A stretch of DNA of 64,000 nucleotides from Pseudovirgaria hyperparasitica (GCF_010093815.1 NW_022985564.1:292590-356589); one strand, 5' to 3'; shown: positions 39,244 through 51,315, counted from the first letter of the stretch. The notes: a model not told the origin generated them from the sequence alone. Numbers and translations: made by a program.

Positions 39244-40029
39244 TAGAAATCTTAAGCTAATAACTTTATCTAATTAATACTATTAGATCTAGAAGGGACT
39301 TCTATAGAAAATAGCTATAGAGACTTCTAACTTCTAACTTTAACTTCTGACTTTTAAGTTTTAGAAGTATAGCCCGCTAACACATACCGTCCACGGTACT
39401 AGGGGGCTATGATATAGCGAGCCAGTCAAACACCACTAGAATATTCAGTATTAGACTGATTGCCACGCCACCAGTAGAGTGAGCGAATAAACCGCCTTTC
39501 CGCCCAAGTCATATGTTGTACTGCCTCGCTGTTGGGTCGGTAAGATTGAGTGTGGCGTCTGTTGGCCTTGATACCTTCGCAGTTTTTGTTCACTTCTGTC
39601 CCGTGCGCGAGGTTCGCAACATCCTGGACCTAATACTGTGGGCGTCCAACATTCTGCAAGCATTTTGAACAGCCTCTTCTTGTGCTTGTGGGCCTGGCTC
39701 GTGTTAGTAGACGCTGATCTCTCGCAACTGGTTGACTGGCTCTGGTCTGGTCGAGCGGATACCAGCACGCTCCCGTCTCATACAAAACCCACGTCTCGCG
39801 CCCCAACAACCATCTGCCTCTCCCAAGGGCCCCGTTTGCGTATCCTCCTCACAAGACTGCACCAAATTTCCTGTCGTGTTTGTGCCGTTTCGCCAACCCA
39901 AAAGCGACTATATCGACCCAATGCGACACTGTACAAGCCGCTGATTCTCCTAAAGCCCTGATTCCGCTTGAGCGACGTCTCCCAAGAGTAGCATAAGTGT
40001 CACAGTAGCACCACGAAACTCACGCGACC
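39244..40029. other. Boundary between RIPed block and gene space; permease upstream region
   Basis: RIP-like bias (many TA, few CA or TG) continues to about 39,375 and then stops within a few tens of bases. The remaining 650 bp has ordinary composition and leads to the permease start codon at 40,030. Several small open frames here (39,451-39,961, both strands) overlap each other and show no recognisable protein, so they are not called. A short degenerate repeat, (cttctaact)n-like, lies near 39,328-39,350. Confidence 0.6.
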
Positions 40030-41840
40030 ATGAATGAAGAACCCAAAGGGCATCTGGTCGAGTCCAAGAAGGGTGCCGCTTACAGTCCGGAGCGTAGCAG
40101 CGACGAGATCCAGTATGTCCATGCAAATGACCTGCAGCGCCATCTCGGGAACAGACAGATCCAACTGATCGCCATTGGTGGCTCGATTGGAACTGCGCTG
40201 TTCGTGAGCATCGGAGGGGCTCTCAACAAAGGCGGTCCTGCTGGAATGCTGATCGCATACACTCTGTACGCTTGCATGCTTGCTTTGGTGAACAACGCCA
40301 TGGCCGAAATGGCAATCTATATGCCCGTGTCCGGAGGCTTCGTGCGTATGGCTGGTCATTGGGTAGATCAGGCTCTGGGCTTTGCTGCTGGATGGAACTT
40401 CTTCCTCTACGAGGCTCTGCTCATTCCCTTCGAAATCACTGCCTTGAACACTATTCTTAAGTTTTGGAGAGATGACATTCCCGTGGCAGCCGTGTGTGCC
40501 GTGGTCATTGTCCTTTATACGTATGGCCCTCTGTCTTCATCTCCCAAGCGCTTGACACCCGCCATGATATTTCGGAACTAAACGTCCCTTTTAGGCTCTG
40601 CAACTTCCTCGCCGTGAAGGCGTATGGAGAAGCTGAATTTTGGTTGTCCGGCGGCAAGGTCATCTTGATCTTTATGCTATTCTTCTTCACATTCTTTACC
40701 ATGGTTGGCGCCAACCCGCAGAAAGATATATACGGGTTCCGACACTGGCATACACCGTCTGCATTTGCCACATATCTGTCGTCAGGAGATCTCGGTCGCT
40801 TCGAGGGCTTCCTCGGTGCGTTGTGGGCCGCAAGCTTCTGCATTGTCGGCCCTGAGTACATCTCAATGGTATCTGGTGAAGCCAGGCGTCCGCGCATCTA
40901 CATCAAGAACGCCTTCAAGACTGTCTACATTCGATTCGGTCTATTCTTCATCCTGGGTGCTTTCTGTGTTGGCACGGTCGTCTCATGGAATGACCCCAAG
41001 TTGGTCTCCATTCTTTCAGGCGATACTGGGGGCGCCGGTACTGGTGCTGCTTCCCCATACGTCATTGCCATGACGAATCTGGGCATCAAGGGCTTGCCTG
41101 ATCTCACCAACGCTCTGCTGCTTACGAGTATCTTTTCCGCCGGGTAAGTCTTTGTCTCACTGAATCTCGGCATCTATGTATGGCTGCTGATTGAAACCAG
41201 AAATACCTACACTTATTGTGCGATCCGCAGTCTACATGCGTTGTCTCTTGACGGTCGAGCCCCAAAGTTTCTCCGAAAGACGACGAAAAACGGCGTTCCC
41301 ATCTACTGCGCCGCCATAGTCGTCTGCTTTCCGCTGCTATCATTCCTCCAGGTCTCAGATGGGTCTGCAAAGGTTCTGACATGGCTCGTGAGCTTGGTTA
41401 CCGCCGGTGGTCTGCTCAACTTCATCACTATGTGCATCACATATCTTGCCTTCCACCGGGCGTGCAAAGCTCAGGGCATCAACCGCAAAACCCTCCCGTA
41501 CTATGGATACTTCCAGCCTTACGGCACCTGGGTTGCTCTGATCTTCTTGACTGCCGTTGTGTTCTGCTACGGCTACGCCGTCTTCCTGCCCGGGCACTGG
41601 AGAGTGGAAGATTTCTTCTTCAGCTACACCATGCTTGGACTATACCCCATCTTCTATGTTTCGTGGAAGCTGATCAAGCGCACCAAGATCATTCCCGCGC
41701 ATGAGGTCGACATTGTTTGGGACAATGAGGCTATCGAAGCTCACATGAATTCTTTCATCTCGCCGCCTGTCGGCTTCTGGACTGAGATGGTCCAGCTCAT
41801 CGGGTTCAAGCGCCACGTCGTGGTCGACCAGAAGGCCTGA
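40030..41840 (+). CDS. Amino-acid permease (fungal AAT/YAT family)
   Basis: Three exons: 40,030-40,520, 40,595-41,143 and 41,201-41,840 (559 aa). Introns are GTATGG...TTTTAG (74 bp) and GTAAGT...ACCAG (57 bp). Splicing joins frames smoothly through the family-typical 'N(F/V)LAVKAYGEAEFW' and 'SAGNTYTYCAIRSL' segments. The family imports amino acids across the plasma membrane by proton symport with about 12 helices. The cytosolic N-terminus (1-38) is followed by 'RQIQLIAIGGSIGTALF' at about 42-58, the conserved helix-1 substrate-binding glycine motif. Length matches the family (about 550 aa). Substrate specificity cannot be told from sequence here. It is the first gene beside the RIPed block, about 650 bp away, and its codons look normal. 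The start ATG is the first in frame and precedes a hydrophilic tail as expected. Confidence 0.92.
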
Positions 41841-42489
41841 GCCGCAGAGCTTCTGTTGACGTCAAGAGATTTATCTATACCAGCAATACGTATCCAATAC
41901 AGTTTTTTGTACTATTTTGATAGCAGTGTTTGGGCTCATTTCCAGTCAACTGCAACTGAAGGTCATATGTAAACAAAGCCGTACCTCACAACCGGCCCAT
42001 GGCGGGCCACGCACACGTATTCGGCCGGTCTAGATAAAGTATATCACACATCCACTGACTCGTGTACATGCATGCCCGACAATACACTCCAAAGGCAACA
42101 AAGGACGGCTTGTTGACAACCAAATAAAGGCGACCACGACGAGCTCGAGCATGATGATCAGCAGTTGGGGTTAGGCTGCACTCCGGTGCCAGACGCCCTC
42201 GAGGCTTATCAGCAACGTAAAGATCGTTTCGTCCACTCATCCTAGACAACATGTTTATTTCAATCGTACTTACCCATTTGGTGCATAGGATCCCGTCCGC
42301 CACAGAGATATCTACACGTGAGCGGGGTCAGGACTCAGTAGTGGCCTTGGTGTCCCGTGCCAGACCTTCGCCACAGAGGAATACGCCCTCCTCAGCTCTT
42401 CTGTTCACGATTCAACAGAGTCGCCCCCGCTGAAGAGAGTTTGCATCAGGCAGTCTCCGAATATCTTTTCACGTCGACATGAAACAGAG
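41841..42489. other. Intergenic region: permease 3' end to transcription-factor start
   Basis: No gene is supported. The first 100 bases after the permease stop are AT-rich, as in a 3' UTR. The rest would be the promoter of the Zn2Cys6 gene. Small open frames at 41,986-42,433 on both strands show no recognisable protein. Confidence 0.5.
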
Positions 42490-44976
42490 ATGCCAGACTC
42501 AATTGCGATGCCACTCCGCCCACCGCGCATCCTCGCGCCCAAAGATGGCGGACTTGCAAAGAAAGCTGGACAAACCGAGAGCAAGCGCAGACAACCAAAG
42601 AGTCGTAATGGCAGGTTCCCGTACCCAAATGTATTCTCATACATGACGCACAGGATGCGTGCACACAGGACCCGATCTATACTGACGGCGAGAACCAGGC
42701 TGCCTCACTTGCAGAGCGAAGCGTGTAAAGTGTGATGAGGTCAAGCCTGAATGTCGACAGTGCACCGGCCGCGGAATAGTGTGTGGTGGATATCAGAAGG
42801 ATCTGCAGTGGAAAGCGTATGGACAGCCAAAGAGGTTTGTCACCGACCGAAGTTCTGGCTTAGGCATGTATGGGGTTTCTATTGTTATGGACACGCCATT
42901 AACTCGCATAGCGACTCGGTCAAGAGATCACAAAGGTAGTGGTGCTGCTAACCTGCTTGAAAACGCAAGGTCTCAAGGGCTGGGGGATGGTGTCCAGCAG
43001 GACGAGCCGAATTGTTTTGTAGTCTCGGCATTCACGTCGACCAGAGCATCGCCAGAGTCTCGACCGAATGTTGGTGACGCGGAACAGAGAGGCAGGATCG
43101 ATACGTCTGTGAGTAATCGACCGAGAATGAGTTGGCATTGTTCAGGTGATGAGATCGCTGGCAATGGGCAATTTCCCATGTCGGATCACAATGGTGACCT
43201 GAGGCACGATAGTCTCGCCGACAGCACCTTTCCGAGCTTCTCGTTTCCAAATCTAGAGGATTGGACAGCCGACAACGACGATTATGACTGGGACGCGTGC
43301 GAGTGGACCGCACTTGAAGGCATGCTGACGCGACCCGCGCTCGATTATCCGTTGCTCGAGGATGAGACGATGCAGGTGCCAGAACTCGACATGTCGCTAC
43401 ATTCGTGGCTGCACTCGCCCATGTCGCCAGTAACAGACCTGGACCTGGACCTCCCAGGCCTATTCCAGCAGCCGCAGTTCAAATCGGGCAGCGCTGAAAT
43501 GATCTGCCTTGTCTTCAACCAATACACTTGCCATCTTCTCTCAATCGATGATCAGCCCCATCTAAACCCCTGGCGGACCGACATCTGGCCACTTTCGAAA
43601 GAGCACCCGGCGCTTTATCATGGCCTTGCAGCGATGACTTGCTTTCATCTATCGAAAGCTCGGCCGGATCTGCGGACTCATGGCTTCTATCACGTGGACC
43701 GAAGCATGTCGCAGATGTCTGCGACTTATAGTGAAGATGCGAATGTCATGCCGCTCGAAGTTGTAGTGGCCACGTTGTTGGCTCTAGGCTGGGCAGAGAC
43801 GTGGGATAGCCAGCTGTCATCGACAGGAAAGATGCATATTGCGAATGCGGGCGGGCTGATCCGGGGAATGCGTGACTACTCGAACCAGTCCGCACTCCTT
43901 CGCTTCCTGACCAACAACTTTCTCTACATGGACACGATAGCAAGACTGACGTCGACCTTTGACGACATGACGATCAAAGAGACGCCGATTCTGGAGATAC
44001 CGAGTGCGTCGTCCATGGCGGAGCTGCAGTTTGACAACCTCATGGGCTACGCGTCCACGCTGTTTCCAGTCCTGCGAGGCATTGCAGACCTCGTGGGCTG
44101 CATCCGGTACCGTGACCAGAAGCGCAACTCGGCAGCCATGGTGTCGCGCGCCACAGAGCTCAAGACCGCAGTCGAGCGATGGAAGCCGTCTGTAGACCCA
44201 GACACAGTCGACGAGCTGACGGCGACAATGTCAGACGCGGTACAGACAGCCGAAGCGTACCGCTGGGCCAGCCTGCTGCTCCTCCAACAAGCAGTCCCGG
44301 AACTGCCCAACACGACCTCGTACGGGCGCATCGCCCAGACCATCCTCGTCTTCCTCGCCACCGTGCCCCTGACCTCGACAACGCTCAAGGTGCACCATTT
44401 CCCGCTCATGATGGCGGGCACGGAGACGGTCGAGCGCGAGGACAGAGACTGGGTGCGCGAGCGCTGGCACGCCATGGGCCAGCGCATGATCACGGGCATC
44501 GTGGACAAGTGCCTGGACGTCACGACAGAGGTATGGCGGCGACGAGACGAGTATGCAGAGCGGTGGCGCACATGTCCCATCTCCGGCGCCAAACAGCCGC
44601 CTCGAGCTCCGGCGACATGTGCCGGCGCGCCACAGCAGCAGCAGCGGCAGCAGCAACAGGACGGGCGCAAGGCATTCTTCGACACGAGTTCCTTTGAGGC
44701 GGTGGCTGGAGTGGCGAAGGAGGGCTACGAGCGAGGTGCGATGCGCAATGGGCGCCGCTCGACGTCGCCTACGTTTCCGTTGTCGGCGGCGTTTAGCAAG
44801 GGTGTGGACCAGTTGACGCGGTCGGGGTGTCTGGACTTTACGGTGCGGGGGACGTTGCACTGGCTCGGGGTGATGAAGGACTTTGGATGGGAAGGTACGG
44901 CCTGCGAGGGAGTTGTGTTATGTTGTGTTGTGTGTGTGTATGCATGCTGACGTGTGGTGTAGTGATGCTCGGGTGA
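42490..44976 (+). CDS. Zn2Cys6 (C6) fungal transcription factor
   Basis: Proposed exons: 42,490-42,604, 42,699-44,894 and 44,963-44,976 (774 aa). The first intron (94 bp, GTAATG...ACCAG with a CTGAC branch site) restores the DNA-binding domain at residues 40-67. Its cysteines are spaced C-x2-C-x6-C-x6-C-x2-C-x6-C (CLTCRAKRVKC...), the classic GAL4-type binuclear zinc cluster. The second intron (68 bp, GTACGG, CTGAC branch) leaves a 14-base last exon coding ...FGWEVMLG. The middle and C-terminal region (from about residue 300) resembles the fungal-specific regulatory domain PF11951 (Fungal_trans_2), as in ARCA/UPC2-like factors. A Gln-rich tract lies near residues 683-692. Target genes are unknown. 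The adjacent transporters may be coincidental neighbours. The start could lie further upstream, but this ATG gives a basic lead-in typical of the family. Confidence 0.87.
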
Positions 44977-45746
44977 ATGAGGGGAAGTGTGCGGTCTTGA
45001 CGGACGGACGGGCGAGAGAGAGGAGACGAGACGAGACGAGACGGGATGGAAGCTGTGATGATGGGATTATTCTAATGGGAATGATGGGATGGGTGGTGTG
45101 TGTGTGTGTATGGATAGGTAGATTGGCGGGAAAGGAGATGTAGCGGACAGTCTGATGAACGAATGAAACAATTAGCATATCCAAGACCAATCCTCAAATT
45201 GAGACGCTGTTTCCATGTAGTTCTCGGGATGATGAATGACCATTATTATGTGACTGTTATTTAACAAAAATGCTAATAGTACTTGTTGTAATCACGGGAT
45301 ATTGGGTGTGTGTGTCGTTGGTGCTGGTAATAATTAGAACTGGTAGAACAGCTGGGGAAGGTTTGAAGAACTAGGGCAAAGGTAAGGTAGAGCCTGAGGC
45401 AGGTATGCTGGACGAGCAGGCGACTAGGCAGCCAGGCAGGTATTCAGGCACGCAGGCACGCAGGTAGGCACTGGGTCGTCAGGCATGAAGGCACCCAGAC
45501 ATCAAGGCATCAAGGCAGTCATCCAGCCAAGGGTAAGGCAGTCAAGTCAAGTCAAGTCAAGACAAGACAAGCAAGCACGCCCTACCTACCCGTCCCCAAG
45601 AACGCAGCCCAAGAAAACAGGCCAGGCTAGTTAGATTACCTAGGCAAGGCAGCTGGACGAGACAGGACAAGACGACACAAGAAAAGACAAGAAAAAGCCA
45701 AGCGCAAACAAGCACAGCGGCGACGCGACAGGGCCGGACAACTTAC

Positions 45747-45879
45747 AAGGCTTGATAGACACGACAGGGCTGGATAGACACGACAAGGCTTGATAGACAC
45801 GACAGGGCTGGATAGACACGACAAGGCTTGATAGACACGACAGGGCTGGATAGACACGACAAGGCTAGATAGACACGAC
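45747..45879. repeat. 19-bp minisatellite, 7 copies
   Basis: Unit AAGGCTTGATAGACACGAC alternates with AGGGCTGGATAGACACGAC, so the higher-order period is 38 bp. The last unit is a third variant (AAGGCTAGAT...). The array is uninterrupted. Confidence 0.93.
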
Positions 45880-45911
45880 AAGGCTTTGTGAGAGTCTGGC
45901 TGTATGAATGG

Positions 45912-46028
45912 ATGGGATCTATGTATGGGATCTATGTATGGGATCTATGTATGGGATCTATGTATGGGATCTATGTATGGGATCTATGGATGGGATCTAT
46001 GGATGGGATCTATGGATGGGATCTATGG
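45912..46028. repeat. 13-bp minisatellite, about 9 copies
   Basis: Unit ATGGGATCTATGT is repeated five times, then the variant ATGGGATCTATGG four times, showing a clean switch of variant within one array. Confidence 0.93.
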
Positions 46029-47769
46029 ATGGATAGTTGTTACTGGCAATACACGAGCAGTGCATCGTCACATGCCATGCCATGCACTGCCATACCATAC
46101 CATGCCCTGATACACACATACATACACACATGCTCCGGACCGTGTCCCAGCCCTACGCCCCACACCTCTGCAGTTTCACCAACGCCAGACACAACACCCA
46201 GCAGAGATATGGCGGCATTGTGATGGGTGTGGGAGTGGTCGGACGTGTAGTTTATTACTGGATTACTGGATTACTGGACGACTGGATTACTAGACTACTG
46301 ATGGCTGGGTGGTAGATGGTAGATAGCTACTAACGGGCCATGTCACGGGATCTGGTAGAAAAGGAGGGAGGGAGGTAGGGAGGTAGGCAAGGCCGTGATG
46401 ATAGCTATTAGCTAGGAAAGAACGACCAATCGGCAGTGGCGACGACTTGCAAGGCCGAGGGAAGGTGGGGAGAGGAGGGTGAAACAGACAGTCGGGAAGA
46501 GATTAGCAAGAAAAAAGCACGAGCGAGGACAGAAGTTGAGCACGGGAAGGAAGGAAGGAAGGAAGGAAAGAAGTAAGGAGGGAGGCAAGGAAGGAGAGAA
46601 GGAGAGAGTGCCTGAAGGGGAAGGCATGGCCGGGCGTCGGTAGGATATCAGTGGTGATTGATTGAATTGATGGGTGATGTGATTGCGTGCGGCGGCAATG
46701 AACGGGTGGGTGGTGGATGGAGAGACAGAAAGAAAGGAAGGAAGGAAGGAAGGACTTTGCCTCTTTCCAGAAGAGTCAGCGAACGCACGCCAGGCGGGTC
46801 TGGGCGGCGGCGGCGGCGACGACGGCGGCGGTGGGCCAAACGGGGCAGTTAGTTGCAGCAAGTGGGCGTTGTGTGGCGTAGGTTGTTTGCTCCTTCCTGC
46901 TGTTCCTGCTGCTGCTACTGCTACCGGATGACGGCGAGGCGAGATACTTGGATGCGGAAAGAGCGATGCAGAGGTCAGATTGTCAGCAAGAAGAGGGTGG
47001 CGTTTGCTTGGTCGTTCTTGCCAGTCGCTTGTCTGTGCTTGACGCGACTTGGCTGACATGGCTGACATGGCTGGCTGCTCCCGGTTCTACGACATGGGTA
47101 TGAATAGAAAGAGTGACAGTGACAGCGACGGTGACAGCACTCTTGTCTCACATTTTCAGTCATTCTGTCGTTCTGTCATTCTGTGACGGCGGCGGCGGCG
47201 ATGCGTAGTAGTAGTAAATGGCTAATACACCCTCTACCATAATATCATCATCCATCCATCGTCTCATTTCCATCAGACCGTCTATCGTCGTCAATTGTCC
47301 AAGTTAGCGGGTGTGAGCACGCCGAACGCCGACGACCACCGCCCGCCCGGACGACAAGAGAGGTTGCATAACATGTACCACCTTCCCAATCAGGCAGGAT
47401 GTTAGCACACTCGACCGTCCCGTCGTCGGGTCTTGTCACTTTTTTGTATGTGTCTGCTCGCGTTCCTTCCTCTGCTAATTGATTACATTGCTGTTGTTGT
47501 CGTCGCCATTGAAGGTAATAATCATTCACTTTGGTGCTGTCGTCTGTCGCGAATCAAGCATCGTTGTCTATTCTTGACTGCATCAGTCAATCCAGTATCG
47601 CCATCTACTACTGTTAGGTAGTCCTAGTAATCACTATCAAAAGGCACAGGATAGGCCAATGCTACTGTGTCGCGTGCTATCTGACTGTGGATCTCGGTGC
47701 GGATCTCTCTGCTGCTCGACTATTAGCTCCTGCGCCCTTCCTTCTCCACCCGCCCATCCACACATCCAC

Positions 47770-47803
47770 ACATCCATCCATCCATCCATCCATCCATCCA
47801 TCG
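47770..47803. repeat. (CATC)n microsatellite
   Basis: About eight copies of the 4-base unit. Similar CATC/ATCC runs recur at about 52,447-52,471 and 53,085-53,118. Confidence 0.85.
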
Positions 47804-48062
47804 CATCGCGTCCCATGCCGCGTGCAGAGTGCAGAGTGTAGTAATGAGTAGTTGTAGTGTATGTAGTGTCCTCATGCTGCCCTCGTGCTACTGACTGACC
47901 CTCATGCTTCTTTTGGCTGGCTCGCTACCTGTTTAGAGCCACTGTTATACCCCATCCTACTGCCCATCCATCCTATCAATCACCCATCCGGACCCTTCTT
48001 CTATCTGGATCTGGCTGCTGCTGTTATCTGCTCTGCGCGCGCCAATTTAAAGCCGAGCCTGC

Positions 48063-48140
48063 CCTCCACTCTTCTCCTCTCTCTCTCTTTCATCCGCCTG
48101 CTTGCTCTCTCTTTCTTTCTTCCTCTCTCTCCCTCCTTCG
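48063..48140 (+). promoter_or_regulatory. Pyrimidine-rich block upstream of the peptide transporter
   Basis: Nearly unbroken C/T sequence (ctctctctctttc, ctctctttctttcttcc) ends about 125 bp before the start codon. Such CT blocks are common near transcription starts of well-expressed filamentous fungal genes. That role is inferred here. Confidence 0.55.
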
Positions 48141-48264
48141 AGCTTCACGTAAACTTTCCGTCGGCTTTCGTTGCGCGGACTGCCATATTCCTACGCCGAG
48201 GCACTGCTGTTTGGAAGAAGCTACAGCGCGGCAAGGCACCCAGGCAGCCCCCAACCTACACACC

Positions 48265-50257
48265 ATGCCTGGCGACATCACCGACATGGTACGTCCGCCT
48301 CGGCTGTCCACTACCCATACTCTCTGCTAACTGTTCCTTCAAGCAGCAGGGCGTGCAGGTCGTCGACCCGGCCATCATCGACGGCTCCGGCGACCGCAAG
48401 AGATCTCTCGGTGACGCCGCCCACGCCGTTGAGCTGCCTCCCGTCTACGCCGGCGAGACCGTCGCCCAGGACGGCTACCTCGACCACGAGAACCTCCCGA
48501 CCGACGAGGAACTACACACGCTGCGTCGCGTGCCCGCAAAGATCCCCTGGAAGGTCTACACTATTGCTTTTGTCGAGCTGACCGAGCGTCTGTCCTACTA
48601 CGGCACCACCCAGGTCTTTGTCAACTTCATCCAGCAGGACAACCCCGGAACCGCGACCGGCAAGGCTGTCGACCCAGATGCTCCAGATGCGCAGCCCGGT
48701 GCGTTGGGCAAAGGTCAACAGGCCGCGACTGGCCTCACCACCTTCAACCAGTTCTGGCAGTACATGTGCCCGCTCGGCGGTGCTTTCATTGCCGACACCT
48801 ATCTCGGTCGCTTCACCACCATCTGGATCGGTGTGCTCATCTCCATCACTGGCCACATCGTCCTGACTGCTTCGGCGGCCCCCTCGGTCATTGCAAACCC
48901 CAACTCTGCCATTGGCGCATTTGCCGTCGGTCTCGTCATCATGGGTCTGGGCACGGGATGCTTCAAGCCGAACATCTCGCCCCTCGTCGCTGAGCAGATC
49001 CCCTACGAGCGAATGCACGTGAGCACCCTCAAGTCCGGCGAGCGCGTCATCATCGACCCGGCCGTGACCACCACCCGTATCTACAACTGGTTCTATCTGT
49101 TTATCAACATTGGCGCCCTGATTGGCCAGGTCAGCATGGTCTACGCCGAGCGTTATGTCGGCTTCTACCTCGCCTTCCTGCTGCCGACCGTGGTCTTCAT
49201 GTTTGCGCTGCCGGTCCTCTTCTTCTGCCGAAACATGTACAACCGCAGGAAGCCGGAGGGCAGTGTCATTGGTCCCGCCGTCAGACTGCTGTTCCGCGGC
49301 GTCAAGGGCAGATTCCACCTCAACCCCATCGCTACCTGGAAGCACATGCACGACGGCACTTTCTGGTCCGACCTGCGACCGTCTCGCATCGCGCCGGAGA
49401 ACATGCCGTCGTGGTACAACTTTGACGACGCCTGGGTCGACGAGGTGCACCGTGGCTGGAGTGCCTGTGCCGTCTTCCTCTGGTACCCGCTCTACTGGCT
49501 CACCTACAACCAGATCAACAACAACTTGACTTCGCAGGCTGCCACCATGGAGCTGCACGGCGTGCCCAACGACATTCTCGCCAACATCGATCCCTTTGCC
49601 CTCATGATCCTCATCCCGCTCTGGGATCTCTTCCTCTACCCGACCATGCGCAAGTTCAAGATCAAGTTCACCCCGATCAAGAAGATTGCCGCCGGTTTCT
49701 TCACCGGCTCCGCCGCCATGGTCTGGACCGCCGTGCTCCAACACTACATCTACAAGCTGAACCCGGCCTGCGGCTCCTACGTCGGCGGCGACATTCCCGG
49801 CACCGACACCGCCTGCCCCAAGGCGCCCATCAACGTCTGGGCGCAGACGGGCGCCTACATCCTGATTGCCCAGTCCGAAATCTTCGCCAGCATCACCTCG
49901 CTCGAGTACGGCTTCTCCAAGGCGCCCAAGAACATGCGTTCGCTCGTCGCGGCCTTTGCCCTCTTCATGAGCGCCATCTCCGCCGCCATCGGCGAGGCCT
50001 TTCTGCCCCTGTCCACCGACCCGCTGCTGGTGTGGAACTACGGCTCCATGGCCGTCATCGCCTTTATTGCCGGCATCATCTTCTACGTCCAGTTCCGCAC
50101 CCTCGACAAGCAGGAGGACGAGCTCAACCTGCTGCCCACCGGTCATATCGGCACCGCCGCCCAGGCCCAGGATGTGGAGAAGCGCCTGTCTGTCGTGTCG
50201 GCGTCGGCCAATGCCCCGTCGGCAGCGGCGGGCGAGAAGACCATCATCGAGGGATGA
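48265..50257 (+). CDS. PTR2/POT-family peptide transporter
   Basis: Two exons: 48,265-48,288 (only MPGDITDM) and about 48,347-50,257, roughly 644 aa. The intron starts GTACGT, has CTAAC at about 48,327 and ends at one of three adjacent AGs (aagcagcag, 48,341-48,349). All three keep frame and differ by one or two residues. The family (PF00854) imports di- and tripeptides with protons at the plasma membrane. Visible hallmarks are ELTERLSYYG near residue 86 (the ExxER proton-coupling motif), GLGTGCFKPNISPL, and FYLFINIGAL (the PTR2 signature). About 12 hydrophobic helices lie between residues 80 and 600, with a long hydrophilic N-terminus as in fungal Ptr2. The open frame extends upstream to 47,885, but that part is pyrimidine-rich leader-like sequence lacking family similarity, so the 48,265 ATG is preferred. 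Confidence 0.92.
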
Positions 50258-51204
50258 GTTGGGGGGACGTATAGTGCGCAGAGTGGCCTTGATACCTCCT
50301 TGTTCATGATATTGATGCTTGATGCTTGATGCTTGAACATGATATATTATATATATATACCAAAAAATTAATTTTACTTGCAAACCACTCCTTTGTCCTG
50401 CCTGTCATCTTTCTTAAAGCAGAGGCCATGCCTATCCTATCTATCCTGTCCATGATCCAGAATAGTCCGAACGAAGAATGTGGAAACCAAAAAAGGGAAA
50501 ATACTCCTACTGAAATAATTATTTGTTATTTTTATATTTGACGCTCTCGCGACTTTAGATATAAGATAGATAAATGGGTGGTGGATGGGTACTGGATGTG
50601 GGTAGGAGGCAAGATAGATGGATAGATAGATGGGTAGTACGTACTGTACTGTGTACTGTACTGGACTGTACTGTACTGTACTGGACTGGACTGTACTGTA
50701 CTGTACATACGGCGGCAGATGCACAGGCGGGAGGGCGGAGGTGGATATGCACGGCGAGCGAGCGACAGCAACCCAGCGAGCGTTGCGGGGCACTAATTAC
50801 TGTAAGACTGCTGTGTGTGTGTGTATGGCTGGTGCTTGCTTCTCCATTCCTCCATCCTTCATTCCTTCATTCCTCCATTCCTTCATTCCTCCATTCCTTC
50901 ATTCCTTCGTCTGTACCCACTCTATCCATTCCATCCAATCACATCCATTCCATCCATTCCATCCATTCCACCCATTCCATCCAATCACATCCATTCCATT
51001 CATTCTGCTCGTGTCCAATCACATCCCCCCGTTTTCACACAGACGCAACCAATCATACTGCTTCGTTTCCATACTAAGCGATCCAATCACAGCCCGTCTA
51101 ATGCTACCTGTTGTGTTGCATGGCGTCGGCGGGATTGTATTGCGCTTTATCTAGAGTGCTGTACGGATGGTGAGATTGATATTGATGGCTATTTGATGCT
51201 ATGT

Positions 51205-51315
51205 GGCCTATCCGATGCTATACAGCCTATGCTATGTAGCCTATGCTATGTAGCCTATGCTATGTAGCCTATGCTATGTAGCCTATGCTATGTAGCCTAT
51301 GCTATACAGCCTATG
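51205..51315. repeat. 14-bp minisatellite, about 8 copies
   Basis: Unit TATGCTATGTAGCC. The central five copies are exact, and the outer copies carry TATACAGCC variants on both sides. Confidence 0.9.

Larger units (their letters stand above)
44977..48264. other. Long intergenic region rich in micro- and minisatellites
   Basis: Nothing here resembles a protein gene despite many short open frames. It contains a (TCAAG)n-type run at 45,541-45,575, a 19-bp minisatellite at 45,747-45,879, a 13-bp minisatellite at about 45,912-46,028, GGAA/GAAG runs at 46,545-46,566 and 46,733-46,755, a CGG-rich run at 46,801-46,832 and a (CATC)n run at about 47,770-47,803. The last several hundred bases are the promoter and leader of the peptide transporter. 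Confidence 0.7.

Noticed and set aside
1-39375. CRISPR arrays or bacterial-type operons in the repeat-rich part
   Set aside because: Repeats are dispersed transposons and palindromes without regular spacers, and the sequence is clearly fungal nuclear DNA.
44047-44860. Two overlapping minus-strand open frames of about 210 aa
   Set aside because: They are shadows of the Zn2Cys6 regulator coding sequence with low-complexity Arg/Ser/His composition.
45888-46223. A 111-aa protein with repeated GSMYGIYVWDL
   Set aside because: It is the translation of the 13-bp minisatellite in one frame. Other frames are open as well, and there is no gene context.
47885-48264. A longer N-terminus for the peptide transporter, starting at 47,885
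   Set aside because: The open frame continues upstream, but that part is a pyrimidine-rich leader without family similarity. A short first exon with a good splice donor at 48,289 explains the N-terminus better.
48512-50383. A 623-codon open frame antisense to the peptide transporter
   Set aside because: It lies exactly opposite a conserved PTR2 gene. Its translation is Gly/Asp/Val/His-rich with no domain, as expected from the mirror of strongly C-ending codons.
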